From Altericroceibacterium spongiae (GTDB lineage Bacteria; Pseudomonadota; Alphaproteobacteria; Sphingomonadales; Sphingomonadaceae): a DNA stretch of 64,000 bases. The position numbers and the translations under genes were made by a program. The notes beneath the pieces were generated by a model. It saw only the letters and a program-made list of their open reading frames with translations, was not told where the DNA came from and searched no databases. Of the stretch, positions 41,711-51,720 are shown one piece after another. Location: contig NZ_RAPF01000005.1 in the NCBI RefSeq assembly GCF_003610805.1, positions 62,001-126,000 on the forward strand. The letters run 5' to 3'. How positions within the stretch are numbered: the stretch's first letter is position 1; each line of letters opens with the position of its first letter.

Positions 41711-44320
41711 TCAATTTGCGGCTTCGCGCTTCAGTTCATACAGCATGTCCAGCGCTTCACGCGGGCTCAGCGCGTCGACATCCAGAGCCAACAAAGCCGT
41801 GCGCAATTGGTCGCATTGTTCTTCTTCTGCCTGTGTTGCGGCGGCGAAGAGCGGGAGTTCTCCCAGACCAGCGGCGAGCCCACCAGTTTCGGCCCGGCCT
41901 TTTTCGAGTTTATCGAGCACCATTTTGGCGCGCGACACGACGTCTTTCGGAACACCGGCTAGCCGCGCCACGGCAAGGCCATAGGACTGGTCGGCCGGGC
42001 CTTGTGCCAGCTCATGCAGCAGAACCAGATCGCCTTTCCATTCACGCGCCCGCACATGATGGAGTGAAAGCGAATCGCATGTATCGGCAAGCCGGGCCAG
42101 TTCGTGATAATGTGTGGCAAAGAGGCAGCGTGAACGATTACGTTCATGCACTGCTTCCACCACTGCCCAGGCGAGTGCCAGACCGTCATAAGTAGACGTA
42201 CCGCGGCCCACTTCATCGAGAATGACAAAACTGCGCTCGCTTGCCTGCGCCAGAATGGCGGCGGTTTCCACCATTTCGACCATGAAGGTTGAGCGTCCAC
42301 GAGCAAGATTATCCGATGCCCCGACACGACTGAACAGCCGGTCGACCAGTCCTATAGTGGCTGATGCAGCAGGTACGAAGCATCCTGCCTGCGCTAGCAA
42401 TACAATTAAGGCGTTTTGCCGCAGAAAAGTCGACTTACCGCCCATATTCGGCCCACCGACCAACCATAGCCTGTCAGCTGGCTGGAGCTGGCAATCATTG
42501 GCCACGAAACGCTCTCCATTGGCCATGAGAGCAGCCTCTACCACCGGATGGCGGCCGCCTTTGATATCGAGCACCGTATCTTCTGAAATGGTTGGCCGTG
42601 ACCAGTCGCCATCGGCGGCTCTTTCTGCCTGTCCGACCGCCACATCGATCCGAGCGAGTGCAGAAGCGGTTTCGGCTATGGTCTGTCTTGCAGCCACGAC
42701 GGAAAGGGTCAGATCTTCAAAATGGGATTCTTCGGCTGCAATAGCGCGCCCACCTGCTTCGGCAATCCGGCTTGCCTCTTCATGCAGATGGAGCGAATTG
42801 AAACGCACCGCATTGGCCATCGTCTGGCGATGCGTGAAATCGCTGTCCGGTGCCATCAGCACTTCAGAATGGCGGCTGGGCACTTCGATGAAATAACCCA
42901 GCACGCCATTGTGCTTGATCTTCAGCGAGGAAATGCCGGTCTCTTCGCGGTAGCGCCCTTCGAGAGCGGCAATCGCGCGCCGCGCATTGCCGGAGATACC
43001 GCGCAATTCATCGAGTGAAGCATCATAGCCTTCAGCAATATAACCACCCTGGCCACGTTCAGTTGGCGGTGAAGCGATGAGAGCACGGGACAGTAGGTCA
43101 ATGAGCTCGTCATGTTTGTCGAGCCCGGGCATCAGGCTTGCGAGCAGGGTGGGATGATTGTCGTTTTCATTCAGCCGGTGGCGAATGGCTATACCTTTGG
43201 TAAGACCATCGCGAATCTGGCCAAGATCGCGCGGACTACCTCGTCCGGCAACGATTCGGCCCAATGCGCGGCCAATATCAGGGAGACTGCGTAACATTTC
43301 GCGCATGTCCCCCCGCAGAATCGCGTCCTGACGAAAATAGTCTACAGCTGACAATCGTTCCTCAATAGCCTGTGCATTGACCAAAGGGGCTGAGAGGTCT
43401 TCTACTAGTTGGCGTGCACCCGCGCCGGTAACGCAGCGATCGATAGCGGCAAGCAGACTGCCGGTTCGATTGCCTTGTTGGGACTGAACGATTTCGAGAC
43501 TGGCTCGCGTCGCTTCGTCCATTGCCATGCTATTATCGCTAGCCCGCAGAACAGGAGGCAGAAGGAAAGGCAATGTGCCTCGTCCGACATGGTCGAGATA
43601 GGTAATCAGGCCACAGGCAGCGGCAAGCATGGGGCGGCTGAATTGGCCGAATCCATCGAGTGTCGAGACACCATGAAGAGCTTTCAGCCGGTTCTCACCC
43701 TCATCGCTCGAAAAATCTTGGTTCGCACGAGGAATGGCCTGATTCAAAACTATGTCTGTTTCCGCAAGCCAGCTGTCGGGAGCAACAAGCTCGCTTGCTC
43801 CTATCCGGGCAAGTTGGGCATGAAGCCGCTCAGGTGCGCATTCTTCGAGTTCCATCCGTCCGGTGGAAATATCGCAGGATGCGATACCGCAAGTTCCGCG
43901 AAGTTCGACTATCGCGGCGAGCATGTTGGCGCGGCGCGGTTCGAGCAGGGCTTCCTCAGTCAGCGTGCCTGCGGTAACGAAACGTACAATATCACGCTTT
44001 ACCAGTGCTTTGGAGCCGCCGCGTTTCTTTGCTTCTTCCGGCGTTTCCACCTGCTCGGCAATAGCGACCCGGCAGCCTGCCCTGATAAGGCGCGCGAGAT
44101 AACTTTCTGCTGAATGGACCGGCACGCCGCACATGGGCACCGGCTCTCCATGATGTTCGCCGCGTGTGGTCAGAGCAATATTGAGCACGCTACTTGCGGT
44201 CTTGGCATCGTCGAAAAAGAGTTCGAAAAAGTCGCCCATGCGGTAAAACAGCAGACAATCTTCTGCCTCTTGTTTGAGAGCGAGATATTGCGCCATCATC
44301 GGTGTTGCGGAACCTGCCAT
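41711..44320 (-). CDS. mutS: DNA mismatch repair protein MutS
   Basis: An 869-residue MutS. The N-terminal mismatch-recognition motif is FYRMGDFFELF (F-x-E). The C-terminal ATPase shows Walker A GGPNMGGKST, the Walker B-like FVILDEVGRGTS and the FATHYHEL switch. A beta-clamp/MutL-like tail ends the protein. It finds mismatches and recruits MutL. A GGAAG site precedes the ATG. Divergent from maeB. Confidence 0.95.
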   Translation of the reverse strand: MAGSATPMMAQYLALKQEAEDCLLFYRMGDFFELFFDDAKTASSVLNIALTTRGEHHGEPVPMCGVPVHSAESYLARLIRAGCRVAIAEQVETPEEAKKRGGSKALVKRDIVRFVTAGTLTEEALLEPRRANMLAAIVELRGTCGIASCDISTGRMELEECAPERLHAQLARIGASELVAPDSWLAETDIVLNQAIPRANQDFSSDEGENRLKALHGVSTLDGFGQFSRPMLAAACGLITYLDHVGRGTLPFLLPPVLRASDNSMAMDEATRASLEIVQSQQGNRTGSLLAAIDRCVTGAGARQLVEDLSAPLVNAQAIEERLSAVDYFRQDAILRGDMREMLRSLPDIGRALGRIVAGRGSPRDLGQIRDGLTKGIAIRHRLNENDNHPTLLASLMPGLDKHDELIDLLSRALIASPPTERGQGGYIAEGYDASLDELRGISGNARRAIAALEGRYREETGISSLKIKHNGVLGYFIEVPSRHSEVLMAPDSDFTHRQTMANAVRFNSLHLHEEASRIAEAGGRAIAAEESHFEDLTLSVVAARQTIAETASALARIDVAVGQAERAADGDWSRPTISEDTVLDIKGGRHPVVEAALMANGERFVANDCQLQPADRLWLVGGPNMGGKSTFLRQNALIVLLAQAGCFVPAASATIGLVDRLFSRVGASDNLARGRSTFMVEMVETAAILAQASERSFVILDEVGRGTSTYDGLALAWAVVEAVHERNRSRCLFATHYHELARLADTCDSLSLHHVRAREWKGDLVLLHELAQGPADQSYGLAVARLAGVPKDVVSRAKMVLDKLEKGRAETGGLAAGLGELPLFAAATQAEEEQCDQLRTALLALDVDALSPREALDMLYELKREAAN

Positions 44321-44433
44321 AATCTTCCGGTAGCGATCCTTGCAAAGATTCGGAATGGGGTTCAGGGAGCTTTCCCCTACCGCTTTTCGTTAGGGGCGTT
44401 TAAGCAGCCGCCAGAGACAGGAGTTAAAGAGCT

Positions 44434-46698
44434 TTGGCCGAACAAGACAATTCGAGTTTCACCACCCGCGAAGCGCTTTTCTATCACAAGGCAAAGCGCC
44501 CGGGTAAGATCGAGATTATCGCCTCCAAGCCCATGGCGACCCAGCGCGATTTGTCGCTGGCTTATTCGCCCGGTGTGGCAGCGCCGGTTGAGGCTATCGC
44601 AGAAGATCCGGCGGCGGCTGCCGATTATACGGCACGATCCAATCTGGTAGCAGTGATTTCCAACGGTACCGCGATTCTCGGCCTTGGCAATCTTGGTGCG
44701 CTTGCTTCCAAGCCGGTGATGGAAGGCAAGTCGGTACTGTTCAAGCGTTTTGCCGATGTCGACTCAATGGATATCGAACTCGACACCGAAGATCCTGAAG
44801 CTTTCATCAATGCCGTTGCTTTGATGGAACCGACTTTTGGCGGTATCAATCTGGAAGATATAAAGGCGCCGGAATGTTTCATCATTGAGCAGACTCTGCG
44901 TGAGCGGATGAATATTCCGGTGATGCATGACGATCAGCACGGCACAGCGATCATTGCCACGGCGGGCCTTATCAATGCCTGTCATCTGACAGGGCGCAAG
45001 CTCGAAGATGTGAAGATGGTGGTCAACGGGGCTGGCGCATCGGCCATCGCCTGCACTGCGCTTATCAAGGCGATGGGCGTTCGACATGAAAATGTCACTA
45101 TGTGCGACCGGGACGGCGTGATTTATCGTGGGCGTGAAAAAGGGATGGATCAGTGGAAGAGCGCGCATGCGATCGACACCGACGCCCGCACACTTGCTGA
45201 CGCGCTTGATGGTGCTGATATCTTCCTCGGTCTGTCTGCCGGTGGCGCGTTGAAGCCTGAATTGCTCGCAAAGATGCAGGATAAACCGATCATCTTTGCG
45301 ATGGCTAATCCGACCCCTGAAATCTGGCCGGACGAAGCCAAGAAGGTGCGCCCGAATGCCATTATCGCTACAGGTCGTTCGGATTATCCAAACCAGGTCA
45401 ATAATGTGCTTGGCTTCCCCTTCATTTTCCGTGGTGCGCTGGATGTGCAGGCTACGGCGATCAATGAAGAAATGAAGATGGCCGCTGCGGAAGCTATTGC
45501 CGAACTCGCACGTGAGCGTGTGCCGGAAGAGGTTGCTGCTGCTTACGGCAAAAATCACCGTTTTGGCACCGAATATATCATTCCCGCCCCGTTCGATCCG
45601 CGTCTGATGGAGCGTGTATCGGCTGCTGTTGCCAAAGCGGCGATGGATACCGGTGTAGCCAAGGCTCCGATCGAGGATCTGGAAGCCTACAAAATGAAGC
45701 TCAAGGCACGGCTCAATCCCACGACTTCGGTGCTGACACAGGTCTATGCTGATGCGCAGGCTCACCCTAAACGGGTTGTTTTTGCCGAGGCGGAAGAAGA
45801 AGTGACTCTGCGTGCGGCTATCCAGTTTCGTGATTTCGGATATGGCACGCCGGTTCTGGTCGGTCGGACACAGGCAGTGGTTACCAAGCTCAAGGAACTG
45901 GGCGTGGCCCACCCTGAAGCTTTTGAAATTCAGAACTCGGCGGATTCACCCTATGTGCAGGAAATGGTGGATTATCTCTATCAGCGCCTTCAGCGCCGCG
46001 GCTTTATGGAACGCGATGTGCGCCGGATCGTCAATCAGGACCGCAACATCTTTGCCAGTGCCTTGGTCGCGCTGGGGCATGGCGACGCGATGATTTCAGG
46101 CCTTACCCGGCCTTTTGCACAGACCATGAAGGAAGTGCGTCACGTGCTCGATCCCAAGCCGGGCGGCATGCCTTTCGGGGTTCATCTGATGATCGGTAAG
46201 AACAAAACCGTGTTCCTTGCCGATACCACCATCAATGAGAGACCTACGGCTGAGGAACTGGCACATATCGCCAAGGAAACCGCCGCTGTGGCACGTCGTC
46301 TCGGCCATGAACCACGTGTTGCCTTCCTGTCCTATTCGACCTTTGGTAACCCGGCGGGACGCTGGTTGGAAAATCTGCGCGGTGCAGTACATATTCTCGA
46401 TCAGGAAAAGCCCAATTTCGAATATGAAGGCGAAATGGGTCCCGATGCGGCGCTCAACCCGGTCATCATGGCGAATTATCCATTTAGCCGCTTGTCGGCT
46501 CCGGCCAACGTACTGATTATGCCGGGTCTGCAGTCGGCCAATCTTTCGTCCAAGCTGCTACGCGAACTGGGTGGCAATTCAGTGATTGGTCCAATGCTGA
46601 TCGGCATGGAAAAGCCGGTTCAGATCGCTCCTATGACGGCAGCAGCTCCCGATATTCTGACGCTTGCCGTGCTCGCGAGTGCCGGTGTCGTGAAATAG
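44434..46698 (+). CDS. maeB: NADP-dependent malic enzyme with phosphotransacetylase-like domain
   Basis: A 754-residue MaeB-type enzyme. About residues 1-430 form the malic enzyme part (LSLAYSPGVAAP, HDDQHGTA, NGAGASAIA nucleotide site). About 435-754 form a phosphotransacetylase-like domain (KRVVFAEAEEEVTLRAA...) that in relatives is regulatory. It decarboxylates malate to pyruvate and makes NADPH. The start codon is TTG at 44434, ten bases after a CAGGAG site; no ATG fits the family N terminus. Confidence 0.94.
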   Translation: MAEQDNSSFTTREALFYHKAKRPGKIEIIASKPMATQRDLSLAYSPGVAAPVEAIAEDPAAAADYTARSNLVAVISNGTAILGLGNLGALASKPVMEGKSVLFKRFADVDSMDIELDTEDPEAFINAVALMEPTFGGINLEDIKAPECFIIEQTLRERMNIPVMHDDQHGTAIIATAGLINACHLTGRKLEDVKMVVNGAGASAIACTALIKAMGVRHENVTMCDRDGVIYRGREKGMDQWKSAHAIDTDARTLADALDGADIFLGLSAGGALKPELLAKMQDKPIIFAMANPTPEIWPDEAKKVRPNAIIATGRSDYPNQVNNVLGFPFIFRGALDVQATAINEEMKMAAAEAIAELARERVPEEVAAAYGKNHRFGTEYIIPAPFDPRLMERVSAAVAKAAMDTGVAKAPIEDLEAYKMKLKARLNPTTSVLTQVYADAQAHPKRVVFAEAEEEVTLRAAIQFRDFGYGTPVLVGRTQAVVTKLKELGVAHPEAFEIQNSADSPYVQEMVDYLYQRLQRRGFMERDVRRIVNQDRNIFASALVALGHGDAMISGLTRPFAQTMKEVRHVLDPKPGGMPFGVHLMIGKNKTVFLADTTINERPTAEELAHIAKETAAVARRLGHEPRVAFLSYSTFGNPAGRWLENLRGAVHILDQEKPNFEYEGEMGPDAALNPVIMANYPFSRLSAPANVLIMPGLQSANLSSKLLRELGGNSVIGPMLIGMEKPVQIAPMTAAAPDILTLAVLASAGVVK

Positions 46699-46726
46699 AT
46701 AACGTCTTTAAAGACAGATAAAAATC

Positions 46727-46760
46727 GGCCCGACCGGATTTCTCCGGCCGGGCCTTTTTT
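46727..46760. terminator. Terminator between maeB and the HxlR gene
   Basis: An 11-bp stem with one mismatch (GGCCCGACCGG at 46727-46737 with its partner at 46744-46754) and TTTTTT at 46755-46760. On the minus strand a GATTTTT also follows the hairpin, so it can serve both convergent units. A further 7-bp hairpin lies at 46761-46779. Nothing else is recognised up to 46848. Confidence 0.85.
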
Positions 46761-46848
46761 GGCTCTCACAAAGAGAGCCGGTCTGGCATGCTCGGCCTTG
46801 AGGGGTGGGGAGGGCCGTGCCGCCAGAAATTGGTATACCTTGTATGGC

Positions 46849-47205
46849 CTAGGACTCCTCCGGATGCGTCAGACATGTATTGGCCCATTGTCCGACTTCG
46901 CGAAGAGCCGCCAGACTGGCGGTCCCTTTCGGGCTAAGAGCATAATGCACATAGATGGGAGGATCGCAGGACACGTCGCGCTGGACGAGGCCCGCCTCCT
47001 GTAATTCGCGCAATCGCTTGCTAATCATACGCTGGCTCGCACCGGTGGAACGTACGATTTCATTGAAGCGCAGTGCCCCCCTTTGAAGTTCCCAGAGGAT
47101 TGCACCGCTCCATTTCGTACCGATCACGCGCGTACCCTGTTCTATGGCGTCGCTACCAGGCGCAGGGCTTTCATCAGACTGTTCAGCGGTGTTATTGCTG
47201 GGCAT
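46849..47205 (-). CDS. HxlR-family winged-helix regulator
   Basis: A 118-residue HxlR-type transcription regulator. The winged helix is GTKWSGAILWELQRGALRFNEIV...RMISKRLRELQEAGLVQRDV. A GGAGGAA site six bases ahead fixes the ATG at 47205. Its start lies inside the last 14 bases of the efflux outer-membrane gene, so it is the fourth gene of that operon. It may sense an efflux substrate or a redox signal; one cysteine is present in the wing (DVSCDPP). Confidence 0.85.
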   Translation of the reverse strand: MPSNNTAEQSDESPAPGSDAIEQGTRVIGTKWSGAILWELQRGALRFNEIVRSTGASQRMISKRLRELQEAGLVQRDVSCDPPIYVHYALSPKGTASLAALREVGQWANTCLTHPEES

Positions 47206-48634
47206 CAGTGGTTTCCTCCATGGATTGCCATCCGCCGCCCAATGCTTTGAACAGATCAACACGATCGGAGCTGAGTGTCTGAATCGAAGAGGCATAGGAT
47301 GCTCTTGCTTCCAGTAAATCTTGCTGTGCGGTCAGCACGTCCAGATAAGCGACTGACCCGGCGCGATAACGCAAATTGGCCAGCTTGAAGGCATTTTCCG
47401 AACGATCCCGTGCTTCACGCAAAGATTGCAGACGTTCGCCTTCATTCTCGACAGTGGTAAGTGCCTGTTCGACTTCCTTCAGGGCGGTCAGTACCTGCCC
47501 GTCGAAACTGGCGAGCGAGGCTTCACCTTGCGCTTCGGCTTGCCGCAGGCGCGCCCTGGCAACGCTCATATTGGGGAAACTCCAGGAAATGAGCGGGCCG
47601 AGCGAGAAGGAGAAGGAATCGCTGCCTTTCACATCATCGTTGCGAAGGAAATTACCCGTCGCACCGAGTGAGATCCGGGGATAAAGATCTGCCGTCGCCA
47701 CACCGATCCGGGCAGTGTCGGCCGCAAGCTGTCTTTCTGCAGCGCGCAGGTCGGGGCGGCGGCGCAACAACGCTTCTCCGTCTCCGATCGGCAGGCGTGA
47801 GACGCTCATGTCCGGCGGCGTTGTGCACTGACTGGCGATACCTGGCACTTCTGCAGGCGTGGCTCCCAGGAGAGCTGCCAGTTCGAACTGCGCAACGCGC
47901 CGTTGTGCGCGGATCGTGGGCAACTGCGCCTGAGCCCGGGCATAAGCGGCAGCAGCGCGTTCGACTTCGAGCCGCCCAGCCGCCCCTGCTTCCTGCCGTT
48001 GCCGGATCAGTTTCAGCGAATCCTGACTGGTCTTGATGGATTCTTCGGCGATGGTCTGTGCGAGGCCAAGAGTGCAGATATTGAGATAGCTGCGCGTTGT
48101 TTCTGCTGCCACGGTGACGCGCACAGCATCGCGTGCCGCCTTGCTGGCCTGTGCATCGGCATTGGCTGCCCGAATGGCATTGCCTATGCGTCCGAACAGG
48201 TCGGCTTCCCATGACACATTCCCCGATCCCAGAACCGAGAACTGGCTGTCGCTGAACGTACCACCTCCTGCTTGCCCGTTCGCCCCGGGCAGTGAGTCGC
48301 CATAAGTGGCGCCGCCGCTAAGCGTGGTGGAAGGCAGGCGACCTGCACGCGCTTCTTTGAGAACCGCATTGGCTCTCTTTAGATTTGCATCCGCGACGCG
48401 CAGGTCGGTATTGGCCGAGAGCGCTTGCTGGACCAGCCGGTCCAGAGCAGGATCGTCATAGAGTTGCCACCACCTGTCGGGCAGCGGCACTGACGGATCG
48501 AAATCCGTTGCCTGGGTCACAAAGCCACCCTGTTCATCCGGCAGTGTCGGTTGCGCAGGGGGCGCGTAATCGGGCACTGTTGCGCAGGCAGCCAGCAAAG
48601 GAAGCGCCGCTATCGTCAAAAAGCCTTTACGCAT
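47192..48634 (-). CDS. RND efflux outer membrane lipoprotein, NodT/OprM family
   Basis: A 480-residue TolC-like channel with a lipoprotein signal (LAAC, Cys17) and two repeated OEP halves; SWEADLFGRIGNAIRAANADAQASK is typical. It forms the outer-membrane duct of the RND pump. A GGAGG site fixes the start at 48634, which overlaps the end of the permease gene by eight bases. A further open frame upstream is not used. Confidence 0.9.
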   Translation of the reverse strand: MRKGFLTIAALPLLAACATVPDYAPPAQPTLPDEQGGFVTQATDFDPSVPLPDRWWQLYDDPALDRLVQQALSANTDLRVADANLKRANAVLKEARAGRLPSTTLSGGATYGDSLPGANGQAGGGTFSDSQFSVLGSGNVSWEADLFGRIGNAIRAANADAQASKAARDAVRVTVAAETTRSYLNICTLGLAQTIAEESIKTSQDSLKLIRQRQEAGAAGRLEVERAAAAYARAQAQLPTIRAQRRVAQFELAALLGATPAEVPGIASQCTTPPDMSVSRLPIGDGEALLRRRPDLRAAERQLAADTARIGVATADLYPRISLGATGNFLRNDDVKGSDSFSFSLGPLISWSFPNMSVARARLRQAEAQGEASLASFDGQVLTALKEVEQALTTVENEGERLQSLREARDRSENAFKLANLRYRAGSVAYLDVLTAQQDLLEARASYASSIQTLSSDRVDLFKALGGGWQSMEETTDAQQ

Positions 48635-51600
48635 GGGCCGGACCTCCTTCCGAAGCATTGTTTTCTTCGCCTGCCGTTTCATGAGGCTTTCTGGCACTCT
48701 TACGGTGGTCAGCGGCAATGAATGTGTAGATCGTCGGCAGCACAAACAGGGTGAAGAGCGTGCCGATCAGCAGTCCCATCACGACCACTACACCGATGGC
48801 GAAGCGGCTGGCAGCACCGGCCCCTCCGGCAAAGATCAGTGGAACCAGTCCGGCGACCATGGCTGCGGTCGTCATCAGAACCGGGCGCATACGAACAGCC
48901 GCAGCATGTCGTATAGCTTCAACCCGGCTCCAGTCTTCATGACGTTGCATGTCATTGGCAAAGGACACCATCAGAATACCATGTTTGGAAATCAGCCCGA
49001 TCAGAGTGACGAGACCGATCTGCGTGTAAATGTTGAGGGTGGTGAAGTTCAGATAAAGCGGTGCCAGAGCTCCGCACACAGCCAGCGGCACCGTCACCAG
49101 AATGACCAGCGGATCGCGAAAGCTGTTGAACTGAGCGGCAAGCACCAAAAAGATCACGACCATCGCGAAAGCGAAAGATACGGTCAGGCGATTGCCTTCT
49201 TTCACATATTGTCGGCTGTCAGACATCCAGTCGATGGTGGTTCCATCTGGTAAAGGTTGGCTTTGCAGGAAGTCCACCGCTTCACCCATGGTGACCCCCG
49301 GTGCCAGCACGGCCGACAGGGTTGCCGAATTCATCTGGTTGAACTGCGGCAGCAGGTTGGGTTCGGGTTTGACGGAGATATCGACCACATTGGATAGCGG
49401 AACCATGTCCCCTGAGGCGGTACGGACGTAATATTGTCCCAGATCTTCCGGAGAAAGACGTTTATCCTGAGGAACCTGCGTGATGACATCGTAGGAACGG
49501 TCGAACCAGTTGAAGCGGTTAACGTAATTCTCACCGACGAGCAGAGCCAGCGTATCGGCAATGTCCGACATTTTTACGCCCAGCTCACCTGCTTTACTGC
49601 GATTGATCGTCACGTGAGCCGAAGGGCTGTCGAAAGCGAGGTCGCTATCGACAAAGGCAAACAGGCCGCTGCCCCATGCCGCACCTTTGAGCTGTTGCAA
49701 TGTGCTGTAGATGGCAGAGAAATCATCGGGTGATTTGATAACCATCTGTACAGGCAGGCCGCCACTGCCGGCAGGCAGCGGGCTGGGCTGGAACGCGGTC
49801 GAATAAACCCCGGTCACACTGCCGGTTTTTGCCGCCAGTTCTGCCTGAATGGCATTAGAGTCACGATCCCGCTCCGCCCAGTCCTTTAGAACTACGCCGC
49901 CAAAGCCGATCGATGCGCGATCCAGACCGACAGTAAAGAAGCTGTTGGCAAATTCAGGAAGAGTCTGAAATATTCCGTCGACTTCCGAGCTGAACTTACG
50001 CGTATAGTCGACGCTGGCATATTGGGGGGCTTTCGTCTGGACGAAAACATATCCCATATCTTCTTGCGGAGCGAGTTCACTCTGCGTCCCGGCGAACAGG
50101 ACCACAATGGTCCCGAGAATGGCCACACAGGCAATCAGCACTGCCGCGCGGGCCTTGAGCGTTTTACGTAACAGACTATCATAGGTGCGGGTGACCTTAT
50201 GCATCGTCCGTTCGACGCCCTGAGCAAAACGACCTTCCGTGATTTGGGCATTGAGCAGCCAGCCACTCATCATCGGAGACAATGTGAGTGCGACCACGCC
50301 TGATACGATGACCGAACCGGCCAGAGTGAAAGCAAATTCCTTGAATAATGCACCGGTCAGCCCGCCCATCAGACCGATAGGAGCATAGACCGCAGCCAGT
50401 GTCAGCGTCATGCCGATCACGGGGCCGATGATTTCACGTGCACCGATAATGGCGGCCTCGAAAGGCGATTTACCTTCTTCGATATGCCGGTGAATATTCT
50501 CCACTACGACGATAGCGTCATCGACCACCAGGCCGATAGCGAGAACCATGGCCAGCAAGGTAAGCAGATTGATCGAAAAGCCGGTCATATACATCAACGC
50601 TGCTGTTCCGAGCAGCGACAGCGGGATAGTCACAATCGGAATGATGACGGCCCGCGCGCTGCCGAGGAACAGGAAGATCACGATGATAACGATGATTACC
50701 GCTTCCAGCAGTGTGTGTTCGACTTCTTCGATCGAAGCGTCAACGAATTGCGCTGTGTCGAAACTGCTTTTGATTTCCATGCCAGTCGGCGCGGAAGCGC
50801 GGATCTGAGGCAGGAGATTATTGACTGCCTTGACGATTTCCAGCGGGTTGCCGTCCGGTGTCGGAGTGATTGAAATGAAGACAGCTTTCTTACCGGAAGC
50901 GATTGCCTTCGTATTGTAGTTCTGACTGCCCAGTTCGACGTTGGCGACATCGCCCAGACGAACCACATTACCGTTTTCTTCCTTGATGACCATGTCGCGG
51001 AAGGATTGTGCATCGCGTGTATCGGTCGCTGCGGTGATATTGAAAGCGGTGCTGGCGCCCTTAAGCTGACCTGGAGAGGCCTGCACGTTATTGGCCCGTA
51101 AAGCAGCGGCAATATCATCTGCCGTGAGACCACGCGCAGTCAGCTTGTCGGGTGACAGCCAGATGCGCATGGCTGGCGGCGCACCCCCGTCAATATTGGC
51201 TGAAGCCACACCAGGCACTGCAGTAATCAGTGGCTGAGCGATACGCGTCGCAAAATCGACCATTTGCGCGGAATCGATATCGTCGCTTGCAAAGGAAATA
51301 TACTGAATGGCCGAGGCACCGTCGGTGATCTTGGAAATCACCGGATCGAACACACCTTCGGGCAGACGATATTTGACTTCCTGCACTTTCGACAGAATTT
51401 CGGTCATCGAACGGTCGGCATCGGCATTCAGCACGAGTTTCGCGGCAATATGGCTTTTGCCTTGCGTGGAATTGGATGTGATATATTCGATGCCGCTGGC
51501 GGTCGAAATGGATTGTGCGATTGGCGTCGTCACGAAGCCCTGCATCACATCCTGTGTGGCCCCCGGGAAAGAGGTGTCGATAGTGATCGTCGCGCTTTCC

Positions 51601-51719
51601 ATAGCCGGATATTGCCGAACCGGCAGGCTGAGTATGGCACTTAGCCCGGCGAGAAAAATCAGCACGCTGACCACGATCGCCACCGTCGGGCGGCGAATGA
51701 ACAGGTCGGTAAAACGCAT
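48627..51719 (-). CDS. RND multidrug efflux permease
   Basis: A 1,030-residue inner-membrane RND transporter. It shows SLPVRQYP at the start, the proton-relay segment LVVDDAIVVVENIHRHIEEGKSPFEAAI, and a second half with MVSFANDMQRHE. It exports hydrophobic drugs or dyes across the envelope with proton influx. The N-terminal RFTDLFIRRPTVA and length fit the MexK/MdtB-like branch. It starts one base after the adaptor gene stop. Confidence 0.93.
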   Translation of the reverse strand: MRFTDLFIRRPTVAIVVSVLIFLAGLSAILSLPVRQYPAMESATITIDTSFPGATQDVMQGFVTTPIAQSISTASGIEYITSNSTQGKSHIAAKLVLNADADRSMTEILSKVQEVKYRLPEGVFDPVISKITDGASAIQYISFASDDIDSAQMVDFATRIAQPLITAVPGVASANIDGGAPPAMRIWLSPDKLTARGLTADDIAAALRANNVQASPGQLKGASTAFNITAATDTRDAQSFRDMVIKEENGNVVRLGDVANVELGSQNYNTKAIASGKKAVFISITPTPDGNPLEIVKAVNNLLPQIRASAPTGMEIKSSFDTAQFVDASIEEVEHTLLEAVIIVIIVIFLFLGSARAVIIPIVTIPLSLLGTAALMYMTGFSINLLTLLAMVLAIGLVVDDAIVVVENIHRHIEEGKSPFEAAIIGAREIIGPVIGMTLTLAAVYAPIGLMGGLTGALFKEFAFTLAGSVIVSGVVALTLSPMMSGWLLNAQITEGRFAQGVERTMHKVTRTYDSLLRKTLKARAAVLIACVAILGTIVVLFAGTQSELAPQEDMGYVFVQTKAPQYASVDYTRKFSSEVDGIFQTLPEFANSFFTVGLDRASIGFGGVVLKDWAERDRDSNAIQAELAAKTGSVTGVYSTAFQPSPLPAGSGGLPVQMVIKSPDDFSAIYSTLQQLKGAAWGSGLFAFVDSDLAFDSPSAHVTINRSKAGELGVKMSDIADTLALLVGENYVNRFNWFDRSYDVITQVPQDKRLSPEDLGQYYVRTASGDMVPLSNVVDISVKPEPNLLPQFNQMNSATLSAVLAPGVTMGEAVDFLQSQPLPDGTTIDWMSDSRQYVKEGNRLTVSFAFAMVVIFLVLAAQFNSFRDPLVILVTVPLAVCGALAPLYLNFTTLNIYTQIGLVTLIGLISKHGILMVSFANDMQRHEDWSRVEAIRHAAAVRMRPVLMTTAAMVAGLVPLIFAGGAGAASRFAIGVVVVMGLLIGTLFTLFVLPTIYTFIAADHRKSARKPHETAGEENNASEGGPAHA

Positions 51720-51720
51720 C

